Shown: positions 48,724-58,334, numbered from the stretch's first letter. The stretch is DNA of 64,000 nt from Clostridiales bacterium (GCA_024691085.1 JAILNX010000027.1:1-64000), one strand, 5' to 3'. The notes: generated by a model not told the origin, from the sequence alone. A program made the numbers and translations.

Positions 48724-49564
48724 AATACTGATAGAACCCCTTCCCGGTCTTCCTTCCCAAAAGGTTCGCCCTGACCATCTTCTTGAGAAGCGGATGCGCG
48801 CGGTACTTGGAGTCCTTGGTCTCGTTGAAGAGGGTGTCCATTATCGCGAGCACTACGTCGAGGCCGATAAGATCGCCGAGCGCGAGGGGTCCCATCGGGT
48901 GGTTCGCGCCGAGCTTCATGGCGGTGTCGATATCCTCGGGTGAGGCCACGCCCTCCGCGACGAGGCCGATCGCCTCGTTTATCATCGGGATCAGTATGCG
49001 GTTCACGACGAAGCCGGGCGCCTCCTTGACCTCGACGGGCGTCTTGCCGATCGTCTCGGAGAGCTCGTAGACGGCCTTGAAGGTCTCGTCGCTGGTCGCG
49101 ATGCCGCGAATGACCTCGACCAGCTTCATGACGGTCGCGGGATTGAAGAAATGCATGCCGATGAACCTGTCGGGACGAGCGGTCGCGGAGGCGATCTCGG
49201 TTATCGAGATGGACGAGGTGTTCGTGGCGAACACGGTCGCGGGCGGGCAGATGCCGTCGAGATTGCGGAACACGGTCTTCTTGACCTCGACGCTCTCGAT
49301 TATCGCCTCGATGACGAGATCGGCTTCCTTCGCGGAATCGTAATTGGTGGTAAAGTGTATGCCGCCGATTATCGCGGCCTTCGCCTCCTCGGTCAGCTTG
49401 CCCTTATCCACGCGCTTCTGAAGCCCCTTTTCGAGCCTCGCCGCGCTCCTTGCGATTATCTCGTCGGTCATGTCGTATACCGATACGTTAAGTCCCGCCG
49501 CGCTGAAAACCTGCGCGATGTCGAGCCCCATTGTGCCCGCGCCGACTACAAAGATCCTGTTCAT
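48722..49564 (-). CDS. hbd: 3-hydroxybutyryl-CoA dehydrogenase
   Basis: It reduces acetoacetyl-CoA to 3-hydroxybutyryl-CoA with NAD(P)H in butyrate-type metabolism. The 280-residue protein has the Rossmann loop VVGAGTMGLDIAQVF, the catalytic region TNTSSISITEI and GMHFFNPATVMKLVEVI, and the family ending GRKTGKGFYQY. It lies 17 bases behind crt and is probably cotranscribed. thl, bcd and etfAB are not in the window, so the full pathway is not shown. Confidence 0.95.
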   Translation of the reverse strand: MNRIFVVGAGTMGLDIAQVFSAAGLNVSVYDMTDEIIARSAARLEKGLQKRVDKGKLTEEAKAAIIGGIHFTTNYDSAKEADLVIEAIIESVEVKKTVFRNLDGICPPATVFATNTSSISITEIASATARPDRFIGMHFFNPATVMKLVEVIRGIATSDETFKAVYELSETIGKTPVEVKEAPGFVVNRILIPMINEAIGLVAEGVASPEDIDTAMKLGANHPMGPLALGDLIGLDVVLAIMDTLFNETKDSKYRAHPLLKKMVRANLLGRKTGKGFYQY

Positions 49565-49581
49565 ATTATTACTCCTTTTGA

Positions 49582-50352
49582 TTATTGTCCCACGAACGGC
49601 ATTTTTTCCGTCTTGTTTACGAATGAATCCATCGCCATCTTCTGGTCGTCCGTCCTGAAGCAGCGGCTGAAGAGCTCCGCCTCGGAATCGAGATCGGTGG
49701 GGAGCATCTTGTTGGTGAACTTCGAAACGGCGACCTTGGCGTTCCTCACTGCGACGGGAGCGTTCTTCGCGATCTCCTCGGCGAGCTTCATCGCCTCGTC
49801 CATGAGCACCTCGGGGGGAACGACGTGATCGACGAGCCCTATCTTAAGAGCCTCCTCGGCGTTGATGACGCGGCCGGTGAATATGAGCTCCTTCGCCTTC
49901 GATACGCCTATGAGCCTCGGGAGCCTCTGCGTGCCGCCGAAGCCGGGAGTGATGCCTAGGCCGACCTCGGGCTGACCGAACTTCGCCCTTTCGGAGGCGA
50001 ACCTTATATCCGTGCAGAGCATGAGCTCGCAGCCGCCGCCGAGCGCGTAGCCGTTGACCGCGGCGATTATCGGCATGGGCAGATTCTCAAGCGCGGAGAG
50101 CGCGGCCTGTCCCTTCTGCCCGAAGGCCTTGCCCGCCTTCTGGTCGAGGTCCTTCATCTCGGCGATGTCGGCGCCGGCGACGAACGCCTTGCCCTCGCCC
50201 GTTACGATGAGGACCCTTATCTTTTCGTCCTGTTTGATCTTCGCGCAGGTCTCCGTAAGCTCGTCGAGCATGGCGGAGTTCAGCGCGTTCAGCGCCTCGG
50301 GACGCGAGATCGTCATTACCGCGACGTGGTTGTGTCTTTCAAGCTTTATCAT
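49582..50352 (-). CDS. crt: Enoyl-CoA hydratase (crotonase)
   Basis: It interconverts crotonyl-CoA and 3-hydroxybutyryl-CoA. The 256-residue protein has the oxyanion-hole regions AFVAGADIAEM and NGYALGGGCELMLCTDIRFA, and the catalytic glutamate in FGQPEVGLGITPGFGGTQRL. The ATG follows CAGGAGGA. It is the first gene of a crt-hbd pair. A weak TCTGAC/TATAGT promoter may lie in the 55-base gap to the upstream dockerin gene, which has no terminator of its own there. Confidence 0.95.
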   Translation of the reverse strand: MIKLERHNHVAVMTISRPEALNALNSAMLDELTETCAKIKQDEKIRVLIVTGEGKAFVAGADIAEMKDLDQKAGKAFGQKGQAALSALENLPMPIIAAVNGYALGGGCELMLCTDIRFASERAKFGQPEVGLGITPGFGGTQRLPRLIGVSKAKELIFTGRVINAEEALKIGLVDHVVPPEVLMDEAMKLAEEIAKNAPVAVRNAKVAVSKFTNKMLPTDLDSEAELFSRCFRTDDQKMAMDSFVNKTEKMPFVGQ

Positions 50353-50407
50353 ATCGAATCGGTTCCTCCTGAATGCTTTGTCACTATAATCACTTTTTTC
50401 ATCCCGG

Positions 50408-52531
50408 TCAGAAGCTCGAGATTATCCCCATCGCGCGGCGGAGGATAAGGAGCGCGTCGGTCGCCTCGATACTGCCGTTATGGTCGACGTCGATATTCGA
50501 GGTATCGGACGGCGTCTGGATGATCCCCATCGCCATACGGAGCACGAGGAGCGCGTCGGTCGCCTCGATCGAGCCGTTGCCGTCAGCGTCGCCGAGAAGC
50601 CCGGACTTTTTGACGCAGATATTCCTGATGTATGCGGTATCGGCGTTCTTGTTAACTGAGTTGTCCTTTTCGTACGAGATCAGTATCTGATACGCCGCCT
50701 CGGCCGTGAAAGTGCATTCGAACTTATTCCATTCCGCCGAATCCGTCCCGCTGAAATAAACTTCCTTGACGACCTCGTCCGAAACCGCGTTCAAGACCTT
50801 GACGTGCAGCTTGTCGTAGCTCTCGGCCGAGACCATGTACTCGAAGCTTACGGTCGTGCCGGCGGGAACGACCGGGGTGTTTATGTACATCTGAGCCGCG
50901 GTGCCCTCGTAATACTTGTTGCGGCTCATTATGAAATTGCCGTATCCGGAGTATCCCGCCATGAAGAACTTCGCGTTCCCGTTGTCGGGCGAGCCGATCG
51001 TAAGTCCGTATTCGTTATCGTCGGAGACCGCGTCCTGCAGGCTTAAGCGGCTGCTGCTCGCGTATGAAAGGGTAACGTTCATTATTCTTGCGAAGTCCCC
51101 TCCGCGGTTGACGGTGCCGTCCTTCATGTATTCCCATCTGAATACGTACGTCCCGTCCTCGGGAGCGACGAAGAGATAGTGATCCCAGTTGACGTCCTGC
51201 CAGCCGGACGCCGTGAAGACCTCTTCGCCGTTGACCAGGAATATGAACTCGTCGTAATACTTCTCGCACGAGACTATGTATTCGAAGTAGAGATTATCGT
51301 TCTCCTTCATCGTTACGGTCGTCTCGATATAGGAGACCGAATCGCCCGATCCTTCGAGGTAGCGGTTGTTCGAGGCAAAGTAGTAATAGCTCTCGTCCGT
51401 GCCGCAGCCGGCGACGAAGCCGGCCGAGCCGTAAGGAGTGTTGAACGTGAGCTGTTCGTCGGAGTTCGGGTTGTTAAGAAGGTTGTAGGAGAGCTCTGCC
51501 CTCGCCTCGGAGCCGGGGTTCGAGAGCTTTATATTGTCGATGCACGCAACGTCGGAGCCCGAGTCGATCGAACTGTCCTTCTTGTAGGTGAATGTGAATG
51601 TGTGCTCGCCGCTTTTCGTTATGTTGAACGTGACGGTCTTCCATGTGTAGTCTTCGGTGCCCGACGCGGTGAGCAGCGTGGAAGTGCTGCCGCCGACCCT
51701 GTCGGTTACCGAAAAGATGTCGTGATTCGCTTCGGACGATACGGCGTAATCGAACGAAAGCCTTACCGGAGAGCTGCTCGACGCCGAGCCTAAATAGACC
51801 CTCATTATCAGCTTGGACTCGGACGAAGCCCGGCCGTAGTTGCCGCTCTTTACATAGAACGGATGGCTTTCCGAATCGCTTTCGGCAGAATAGAAGGGAT
51901 AGGCGCCGGTCGTGTAAACGAAAGCGTCGCCTACGCCTTCCGCGCCGAGAGCGGCCCTTTCGACGGCTTCATCGGAGTGCCTGCTGAAATCGACGAAGCT
52001 CAGCCTCACGCAGTCCTCGCCGGAGTTGTTCGAGCCGTCCTTGGTGTACTGCCATTCAAAGGTATAGTTTTTCCTCTCGGTGCAGGTAAAGGTATAAGTT
52101 TTCCAGCCGTTGCTCGAGCCGGACTCCTTCAGGGTCTCCGTGCCGTTAACAAAGAATCTGAAGCAGTCGTAGTTCGCCTCGGTATCGTACCAGTACTGGA
52201 AGGTGAGTGTTTCGTAGTATTCCATAAAGAACGTCTCGCTCGTTATCTTTGCCGTTGACGAGGCCGTGCCTTTGTTGGTGCTCTGAATGTATTTGTATGA
52301 AGAGCCGTCCGAATACGTGCCCGTCTTTTTCTCAAAGCCCGGACTGCCGTTGGTGTACTCCAGATAGGTCGTCCTGTAATTCAAATATTCCGCAAGCTCG
52401 CTCAGTCTCGTTTCGGGAGCGGCTTCCGTCCTTGCGGGAGCCTCGGTGCCCTCTGCGTTCGACGCAAAGGGGATCAGCGCAAAGACCATGAGGAATGCGA
52501 GCGCAATGGCAGCCATACGTCTGATTTTCAT
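50408..52531 (-). CDS. Secreted dockerin protein made of repeated beta-sandwich modules
   Basis: 707 residues: signal peptide (1-26, ending ASNAEG), about four copies of a 130-150-residue beta-sandwich module, and a C-terminal type I dockerin (about 645-707). The module has a recognisable order: YDxFxFxVNG, a Trp in the middle, then YTFxWxYxKDxSxNxGxD and a final strand. No catalytic domain is visible, so it may be an adhesin or carbohydrate-binding protein. The dockerin repeats are GDADGNGSIEATDALLVLRM and DVDHNGSIEATDALLILRRA. The ending AMGIISSF is shared with the protein at 54349. The start follows AGAGGTG. Confidence 0.88.
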   Translation of the reverse strand: MKIRRMAAIALAFLMVFALIPFASNAEGTEAPARTEAAPETRLSELAEYLNYRTTYLEYTNGSPGFEKKTGTYSDGSSYKYIQSTNKGTASSTAKITSETFFMEYYETLTFQYWYDTEANYDCFRFFVNGTETLKESGSSNGWKTYTFTCTERKNYTFEWQYTKDGSNNSGEDCVRLSFVDFSRHSDEAVERAALGAEGVGDAFVYTTGAYPFYSAESDSESHPFYVKSGNYGRASSESKLIMRVYLGSASSSSPVRLSFDYAVSSEANHDIFSVTDRVGGSTSTLLTASGTEDYTWKTVTFNITKSGEHTFTFTYKKDSSIDSGSDVACIDNIKLSNPGSEARAELSYNLLNNPNSDEQLTFNTPYGSAGFVAGCGTDESYYYFASNNRYLEGSGDSVSYIETTVTMKENDNLYFEYIVSCEKYYDEFIFLVNGEEVFTASGWQDVNWDHYLFVAPEDGTYVFRWEYMKDGTVNRGGDFARIMNVTLSYASSSRLSLQDAVSDDNEYGLTIGSPDNGNAKFFMAGYSGYGNFIMSRNKYYEGTAAQMYINTPVVPAGTTVSFEYMVSAESYDKLHVKVLNAVSDEVVKEVYFSGTDSAEWNKFECTFTAEAAYQILISYEKDNSVNKNADTAYIRNICVKKSGLLGDADGNGSIEATDALLVLRMAMGIIQTPSDTSNIDVDHNGSIEATDALLILRRAMGIISSF

Positions 52532-52574
52532 CTTTCGGCACCTCTTCCTTTATTCGGGTTTCACCCGTTTATAT

Positions 52575-52603
52575 ATTATACCACGTCTTAATGTCTCAAA
52601 CAA
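52575..52603 (-). promoter_or_regulatory. Promoter of the dockerin gene
   Basis: TTGTTT (52598-52603), 17 bases, perfect TATAAT (52575-52580) on the minus strand. Confidence 0.8.
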
Positions 52604-52631
52604 GGATTAATTAATTATTTCCTTCCGGTTA

Positions 52632-52660
52632 TTGCGCTTTCCGGCGCGCGGGATTATAAT
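52632..52660 (+). promoter_or_regulatory. Promoter of sdaAB-sdaAA
   Basis: TTGCGC (52632-52637), 17 bases, perfect TATAAT (52655-52660), 30 bases before the sdaAB start. Confidence 0.8.
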
Positions 52661-52690
52661 GCAGACGAACGAACTTTTTTCGGAGGAAAC

Positions 52691-53356
52691 ATGGAAAACT
52701 TTTCCGTATTCGACATAATCGGCCCGCGCATGACTGGGCCTTCGTCCAGCCATACGGCGGGAGCGGCGAGGCTCGGCTACATCGCCCGCCGCATAATCGG
52801 CGCGGAGCCCGCGAGGGTGCATTTCACGCTGTACGGCTCCTTCGCGGAGACCGGCCGCGGGCACGGCACGGACAAGGCGCTTATCGCGGGGATAATGGGC
52901 TTCATGCCCGACGATCCCAGGATACGCTCGGCGTATAAGCTCGCGCGGGACGCGGGGATAGTCGTGGACTTCACATGGTCGGAGGAGCACGCGGAGCATC
53001 CCAACACCGTGATGATCGAGGCGGAGGACGTGAACGGCGTCGAGACAAGCATCGTCGGACGCTCGGTCGGCGGCGGAAACATACTCATCACCGAGATCAA
53101 CCACCTCGAGGTCGAGGTCACGGGCGATTATCCGACGCTCATTATCGAGCATCACGACGTGCCCGGCGTCATATCGGACGTCAGCCGCGTGCTCGCGCAG
53201 CTCGGTGTGAACATCGCCTATATGAAGGTGTTCCGCCACGGCCGCGGCGACAACGGCGCGTTCATGTGCATCGAGTCGGACAATCCCGTCACGCCCGAGA
53301 TGCAGGCGATAATCGGGAGGCTCTGCCCCGCTGTTCACAATATGATGGTCATCTGA
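52691..53356 (+). CDS. sdaAB: L-serine dehydratase, iron-sulfur type, beta subunit
   Basis: With the alpha subunit it deaminates L-serine to pyruvate and ammonia. The 221-residue protein has the N-terminal domain FDIIGPRMTGPSSSHTAGAA and a C-terminal ACT domain (about 145-221, starting YPTLIIEHHDVPGVISDVSR), which usually senses an amino acid. The ATG follows CGGAGG. It lies 13 bases before sdaAA. Confidence 0.96.
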   Translation: MENFSVFDIIGPRMTGPSSSHTAGAARLGYIARRIIGAEPARVHFTLYGSFAETGRGHGTDKALIAGIMGFMPDDPRIRSAYKLARDAGIVVDFTWSEEHAEHPNTVMIEAEDVNGVETSIVGRSVGGGNILITEINHLEVEVTGDYPTLIIEHHDVPGVISDVSRVLAQLGVNIAYMKVFRHGRGDNGAFMCIESDNPVTPEMQAIIGRLCPAVHNMMVI

Positions 53357-53369
53357 CGGGAGAACGCAT

Positions 53370-54263
53370 ATGGCATACGATTTCGAAACCGGCGCGGAAC
53401 TTATAAAGCTCTGCGAAAAGGAAGACATTAAGATATCCGAGGTAATGCTGCGGCGCGAAACGGAGATAGGCGACATGACGCGCGAAAAGGCGGTCGCCGA
53501 AATGCGGCTGAACCTCAAGGTCATGCGCGAATCGGTCAACAAGGGGCTCACCACGAAGGTCGAGTCCGTCAGCAGACTCTCGGGCGGAGAAGCGATGAAC
53601 CTTTACCGCTACGGCGATCTCGACCCGTTCTCCGGGCACGAGACCTGTCACGCAGCGGCGGCCGCGATGGCGGTGGTCGAGGTGAACGCCTCGATGGGGC
53701 GCATAGTCGCGGCTCCGACCGCAGGCGCGAGCGGGATACTGCCCGGTGTGCTTATCGAGACCTCCCTCTCCCGCGGGTGGACCGACGAACAGCTTATCGA
53801 GGGGCTTTTCTCGGCAGGAGCCGTCGGCATGCTCTTTGCGAAGAACGCCTCCATTTCGGGAGCCGCCGCGGGCTGCCAGGCGGAGACCGGAGTCGCCGCC
53901 GCGATGACCGCAGCCGCGCTGGTCGAGATATCGGGCGGAACGCCCATGCAGTGCCTTGACGCCGCCGCGATCGCGATAAAAAACATCGAGGGACTCGTGT
54001 GCGATCCCGTCGCGGGGCTTGTCGAATGTCCCTGCATAAAGAGAAACGGCATGGGCGCCGCGAACGCTCTGCTCTCCGCCGATATGGCGCTCTGCGGTAT
54101 AACGAGCCTCATCCCCTTCGACGAGGTCGTCTCGTCGATGTACGCCGTCGGGCGCGAGATACGTCCCGAATACCGTGAGACCGCGAAGGGCGGCCTCGCC
54201 GCCACCCCCACGGGCAGGCAGATCGCCGCGAACATAAAGCGCATGAGCGGTCAAAGGGACTGA
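53370..54263 (+). CDS. sdaAA: L-serine dehydratase, iron-sulfur type, alpha subunit
   Basis: The catalytic subunit, 297 residues, holding an oxygen-sensitive 4Fe-4S cluster. Family blocks are GHETCHAAAAAMAVVEVNAS, PTAGASGILPGVL and the cysteine-rich GLVCDPVAGLVECPCIKRNG, whose cysteines are the likely cluster ligands. It fits amino-acid fermentation in an anaerobe. A terminator follows after 15 bases. Confidence 0.96.
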   Translation: MAYDFETGAELIKLCEKEDIKISEVMLRRETEIGDMTREKAVAEMRLNLKVMRESVNKGLTTKVESVSRLSGGEAMNLYRYGDLDPFSGHETCHAAAAAMAVVEVNASMGRIVAAPTAGASGILPGVLIETSLSRGWTDEQLIEGLFSAGAVGMLFAKNASISGAAAGCQAETGVAAAMTAAALVEISGGTPMQCLDAAAIAIKNIEGLVCDPVAGLVECPCIKRNGMGAANALLSADMALCGITSLIPFDEVVSSMYAVGREIRPEYRETAKGGLAATPTGRQIAANIKRMSGQRD

Positions 54264-54277
54264 GTCGATATAAAGAA

Positions 54278-54310
54278 CAAGCCGGGAAAAACTCCCGGCT
54301 TGTTTTCTTT
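54278..54310 (+). terminator. Terminator of sdaAB-sdaAA
   Basis: AAGCCGGGA/TCCCGGCTT around AAAAC, followed by GTTTTCTTT. Confidence 0.9.
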
Positions 54311-54338
54311 AACTCCTAACTCCTCACTCCTAACTCCT
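54311..54338 (-). repeat. Heptamer repeats behind the dockerin peptidase gene
   Basis: Units AACTCCT, AACTCCT, CACTCCT, AACTCCT on the plus strand, placed between the sdaAA terminator and the stop of the converging gene (54349). The same motif as at 48597-48723. Confidence 0.88.
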
Positions 54339-54348
54339 GCTTTCTACG

Positions 54349-57300
54349 TCAGAAGCTCGATATTATCCCCATCGCGTAGCGGAGGATCAGAAGCGCGTCG
54401 GTCGCCTCGACCTTGTTGTTGCCGTCGACGTCGATCACGTAGATGTCGTAGGGCGTCTCGATGATGCCCATCGCCATGCGCAGAGCGAGCAAGGCGTCCG
54501 TCGCCTCGACCTTGCCGTTGCCGTCGACGTCGCCGAGGAGACCCGCGGCCAGTTCGACCCTGACCTCGGAGATCTTGACTATATCGTCGCCTTCGGATCG
54601 GTCACCGTCCTTGGTATAGCGCCAAACGAAGGTGTGCACGCCCGTGGTCTTAACCTCATAGCTTACGAACTGAATGCCGACGTCGCCCGAATCGTGCACC
54701 AACCTGGTCCCGTCCACATAGAAGTCGAACCAGTCGTAATTATCCTCGCTCGACAGGTAATAGTAGAAGCTTATCGTGTCGCCCTTTTTTAAGGAAACGC
54801 TCGTGGTCATGGAGGAATAGCTCGAATCGACGTTGCCGTTCGAGGACTCGGCCATGAGGGCGTACGGGTTATCGCGGTTGACGACGAAGGGATACGTCCC
54901 CGTCGACACGAAGTTGAGCCAGAGGTCGGTGTACTCGGAGTTAAGCGCGGCGTTGAGGCTCGGTATTTTCTTGTAGTGCTGAACGTTGTCGAGCTTTACC
55001 GTGTCCATGTATTTGTTCACGGAGTTGTCCTTCGTATAGCTCCATCTGAAAGTATAATAGCCCGTCACCGGAGCGGTATAGGTGTAATATCTCCAGCCGA
55101 TATCGCCCGAAAGGCGCATCTCGCTCTGGCCGTCCACGGAGAATTCGAACCAGTCGTAGCCGTCCTCGCTGCTTACGTAGTACTCGAACGACAGCTCGTC
55201 GCCCTCGTACATGGTGATAGTCGTCTCGATCGACGCCTTGGAGTTCGCTATGCCGACGTTGAAGGCCGTGACGATCGAATCGTCGTACCAGTAGTCTCCC
55301 CCGAACGTCGGCCTCGCGTCGGTCGTGAACGAGAGCGTGCCGCCCCCGACGTTCAGTGAGTCGTTTACGGTATAGGGCTGCTCGGCGTTCGGTATGCGGC
55401 GTACGTTGTCGAGCTTTATGCAGTCCTGTCCGGAGTTTGTCGAATTGTCCTTTTCGTATTTCCACTCGAAGGTGTATATGCCCGCCGTGTAAGCCCTGAA
55501 CGTATAGGTGGTCCATGTGCTGCCGGTGCCCGACTTTTTGAGCTTCTCCGTCCCGTTTACCTTGAATGTGAAGAAGTCGTAATTCAGCTCGGTGGAGTAG
55601 AAGTACTCGAACTCGAGATCGTCGCCGCAGTCCATATAGACGCGGCAGGATACGCTCGAGACGGAATTGGCGACTCCGGCGTTGCCCGATACGCCGACGT
55701 CATCTTCCCCGACGTAGTCGACGTAGAACGGATATTCGCTCGACGTGGAGAAGTTTATATCGATATCGGAGTAATAGTTAAGCGCCTCGTCGAGCGTGGG
55801 GTCGGCGTGCTTAACGAATTCGATGCCGTCGATCCACGCGCAGTCGTCGCCGGAGTTGACGCTGCCGTCCTTCACGTACTCGAACGATATCGTGGCCTCC
55901 GTCGTTCCGTTAGGCAGCGTCAGCTCGTAATCCCGCCATCCGTTGGTCGAAGCCGTCTTGAGCTGAAGATACGAGCTGCCGCCATAGATCAAATACACAT
56001 TCAGGCCGTCGTAAATATTGCTGCCGGAGCCCTCGCCCGAGACCTTGATGCTGAATTTTACGGAGCCGAGATCGCCCGTACCCGTATATGCGACTCCCGA
56101 CCTTGAGCTTGCTACGCCGGCGTTGGAGCTCTTGGCCGCGCCGCCCGAGCAGACGAAGGGATATACCGAATAGTTGTTGATGGTGGTATCGATCTCGCCC
56201 TCGACGGTGTCGTGGTGCAGTTTTTCGTTGGTGAAAACGCCGATGTATTCAAGCCCCGAGCCCGCGTTGGTCGGGGGGATGAACCTGCCGTTCACGGGCT
56301 TTACTACGAGCGCCATGCCGCCCCTTATGACGTGCGATGAGGTCGAGGTATAAACAAGCGGACAGAGCTGCTCGTAAGGATTCTGGAGCCCGAAATGTTC
56401 CGCGGGATCGTAGCCTTCCTGCACCTTGAAGCCGTAGGCGTTGTACATGATCTGGGCACTGTTTGTTGTTCCGGGACCGGGGTTCATGACCATGGCGATC
56501 CAGAACTGGCGGTTGAAGTTTGCATAGTCGTATCCGTAGGAACTGCCGTAGGTGTTGATGAGCGCTTTTATCGCGTCGCCGCACGTATAGCTCGAGTTGT
56601 TCGCATAGATATTGAGCAGCGTCTTGTAGATCGTGTTGCCGCCCATATGCGAGAAGAGGAACTGCGCGAACAGCGAAGCTCTTCCGTATTGGCTGACCGC
56701 GTCAAAGCCGGACAGGTTCTCCCAGGCATAGAGACCGTAGGATCCGGACTGGGCGTAATAGAGTTCGTTTTTCCTCTCGAAATACGGATTCGAGGCGTTT
56801 GAGCTGGTCGCGTTCAATCCAAGCCAGTGAGGGATGCGCGTGGAGACGGAGGAGCCCGGATAGCAGATCTCCTCGGCGGCGGCGCTCATCATCTCGGTCA
56901 GCCACGACGAGTCGGATTTATTCTGTGCGTGGCAGACGGAATAGTGGATAAGGTGCTGATATTCGTGCACTATGGTGCTGAACAGAAAACTCGCGGGATT
57001 CGTGCGAAGGAAATTCGTTGAGATATTTATCATCGGCACGTGGTTGTTTGTGAAGTCTTCGGCCCAGAAGAAGCCGCTCCACGATGAGTGCTTGATATTA
57101 TAGAATACAAGATGCACCTTGCCGTCGCCTTCCGTGCTGTTCCAGTGATCGCCGAAGGAGGACTTCATAAGGTCGAACTTCGAATCGAATTCGTCGGCAT
57201 AGGTTTTGGCGTAGGTCGAGTCGATATTGTCGAGAGGAAGCAGTTTGGGCTCCGTCTTGTCCGTCGGGGTCCATATGTAGCAGTGAGTCCCGACGTACAG

Positions 57301-57870
57301 ACACGTAAAGTTCACCGTGTCGCTGTCGATCGGGCTTTCACCCAGCGTGAAATTGCGCGTGGAGCCGGCCGAATAGGAGATCCTTTCGCCCTCGGAGCCG
57401 TCGTCCGCGGGCATTCTCGTTTCCCGTTCCATAAGCTCCGCCGTGCCGCAGCACGCTTCTTCCTCCTCCGCGAGCGGAAGCACATCGGCGCTCCCGCTGC
57501 CCGAACCGTCAAGATGCTCCGTGACGGTAGTTTCGATCTTGCCGGAGAGGCTGCCGGTGTACTTTCCCGTGGTGTCGGAATAATCCGGATTGAAGATTAT
57601 GATGTAGTCGCCGTAATACGCGCCGTTCTCGTCCGGAGTGACGCAGATGCCCTGACTGCTGTGATCGGCGATCAGCCTCGTGGGCTCGCCGAGCTTTGCA
57701 TCCAGAACTATACGACCGCTGTTATCCTCCCTCTGAGCCCCTGTGCCGATTTTCGAGGAAGCGGCGGTTTTCCCGCCCTCGGCCAGCGCCTGCGCGGGAA
57801 TGAGCGCGATCGTCATGAGCGCCGCCAGAAAAACAGCGAGCATCCTTTTCGCTGAAGCAAAGTTTCTCAT
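54349..57870 (-). CDS. Secreted M30-like metallopeptidase with repeated modules and dockerin
   Basis: From ATG 57870 (behind GGAGGTG) the protein has 1173 residues; the longer open frame lacks a signal peptide at its start. Order: signal peptide (1-29), a peptidase region with H302-E303-Y-Q-H306 and E326 (STIVHEYQHLIHY and SSWLTEMMSAAAEE), resembling hyicolysin-type M30 enzymes, four copies of the same 120-140-residue beta-sandwich module as at 50408, and a C-terminal dockerin (about 1110-1173). The dockerin ends RYAMGIISSF. It should be secreted and attached to a cohesin scaffold; no cohesin is in the window. Confidence 0.88.
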   Translation of the reverse strand: MRNFASAKRMLAVFLAALMTIALIPAQALAEGGKTAASSKIGTGAQREDNSGRIVLDAKLGEPTRLIADHSSQGICVTPDENGAYYGDYIIIFNPDYSDTTGKYTGSLSGKIETTVTEHLDGSGSGSADVLPLAEEEEACCGTAELMERETRMPADDGSEGERISYSAGSTRNFTLGESPIDSDTVNFTCLYVGTHCYIWTPTDKTEPKLLPLDNIDSTYAKTYADEFDSKFDLMKSSFGDHWNSTEGDGKVHLVFYNIKHSSWSGFFWAEDFTNNHVPMINISTNFLRTNPASFLFSTIVHEYQHLIHYSVCHAQNKSDSSWLTEMMSAAAEEICYPGSSVSTRIPHWLGLNATSSNASNPYFERKNELYYAQSGSYGLYAWENLSGFDAVSQYGRASLFAQFLFSHMGGNTIYKTLLNIYANNSSYTCGDAIKALINTYGSSYGYDYANFNRQFWIAMVMNPGPGTTNSAQIMYNAYGFKVQEGYDPAEHFGLQNPYEQLCPLVYTSTSSHVIRGGMALVVKPVNGRFIPPTNAGSGLEYIGVFTNEKLHHDTVEGEIDTTINNYSVYPFVCSGGAAKSSNAGVASSRSGVAYTGTGDLGSVKFSIKVSGEGSGSNIYDGLNVYLIYGGSSYLQLKTASTNGWRDYELTLPNGTTEATISFEYVKDGSVNSGDDCAWIDGIEFVKHADPTLDEALNYYSDIDINFSTSSEYPFYVDYVGEDDVGVSGNAGVANSVSSVSCRVYMDCGDDLEFEYFYSTELNYDFFTFKVNGTEKLKKSGTGSTWTTYTFRAYTAGIYTFEWKYEKDNSTNSGQDCIKLDNVRRIPNAEQPYTVNDSLNVGGGTLSFTTDARPTFGGDYWYDDSIVTAFNVGIANSKASIETTITMYEGDELSFEYYVSSEDGYDWFEFSVDGQSEMRLSGDIGWRYYTYTAPVTGYYTFRWSYTKDNSVNKYMDTVKLDNVQHYKKIPSLNAALNSEYTDLWLNFVSTGTYPFVVNRDNPYALMAESSNGNVDSSYSSMTTSVSLKKGDTISFYYYLSSEDNYDWFDFYVDGTRLVHDSGDVGIQFVSYEVKTTGVHTFVWRYTKDGDRSEGDDIVKISEVRVELAAGLLGDVDGNGKVEATDALLALRMAMGIIETPYDIYVIDVDGNNKVEATDALLILRYAMGIISSF

Positions 57871-57909
57871 ATTCGCACCTCCGTGAAAAATCATTTCGTC
57901 TTCCTGTAT

Positions 57910-57938
57910 ATTATATCGCGTCTGCGGATGAAAAGCAA
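57910..57938 (-). promoter_or_regulatory. Promoter of the dockerin peptidase gene
   Basis: TTGCTT (57933-57938), 17 bases, perfect TATAAT (57910-57915) on the minus strand. Confidence 0.8.
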
Positions 57939-57940
57939 TA

Positions 57941-57969
57941 AAAAATACCGGGCTTATGCCCGGTATTTT
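57941..57969 (-). terminator. Terminator of the yabP operon
   Basis: AAATACCGGGC/GCCCGGTATTT around TTAT. On the minus strand it is followed by TTTTTATTG. It begins at the stop codon of the gene at 57969. Confidence 0.88.
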
Positions 57970-58334
57970 CATTTCATATCGTCGTATCTCCTCGCGACGA
58001 GCTCGCGTCCCATCAGAAGGTGGAGCGTCTCCCCGTTCTCGGGAGCGAGGGCGATGATTCCCTCCCAGAGGCGGCGGCTCATCATGTCGGGAGTACCGTC
58101 GTTCCATACGGCGGCGGTGCGGAGTATCACCGGGGTATCGGCGAGCGAGGCGATGAATTCCTCCTCCTGCCTTTTGCTCTCCTCCGTCCCGTGCTCCGCG
58201 GCGTAGGCGAAGCCGACCGTCTCCCCGTTCTCCGTTTCGGCGGCGAAGACCATCGGCGCGTCCGGGTTTTCGTCGAGGAGCGTATTCACGAAATCGATCA
58301 GCTTATCGAAAGTATTGCCGACGGGATAGATCAT
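57969..58334 (-). CDS. Small protein of unknown function
   Basis: A 121-residue soluble protein, MIYPVGNTFDKLIDFVNTLL to LMGRELVARRYDDMK. It is acidic, with alternating helices and strands; I recognise no family. It lies 15 bases behind the radical-SAM activase gene and is the last gene of the yabP operon. Confidence 0.75.
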   Translation of the reverse strand: MIYPVGNTFDKLIDFVNTLLDENPDAPMVFAAETENGETVGFAYAAEHGTEESKRQEEEFIASLADTPVILRTAAVWNDGTPDMMSRRLWEGIIALAPENGETLHLLMGRELVARRYDDMK

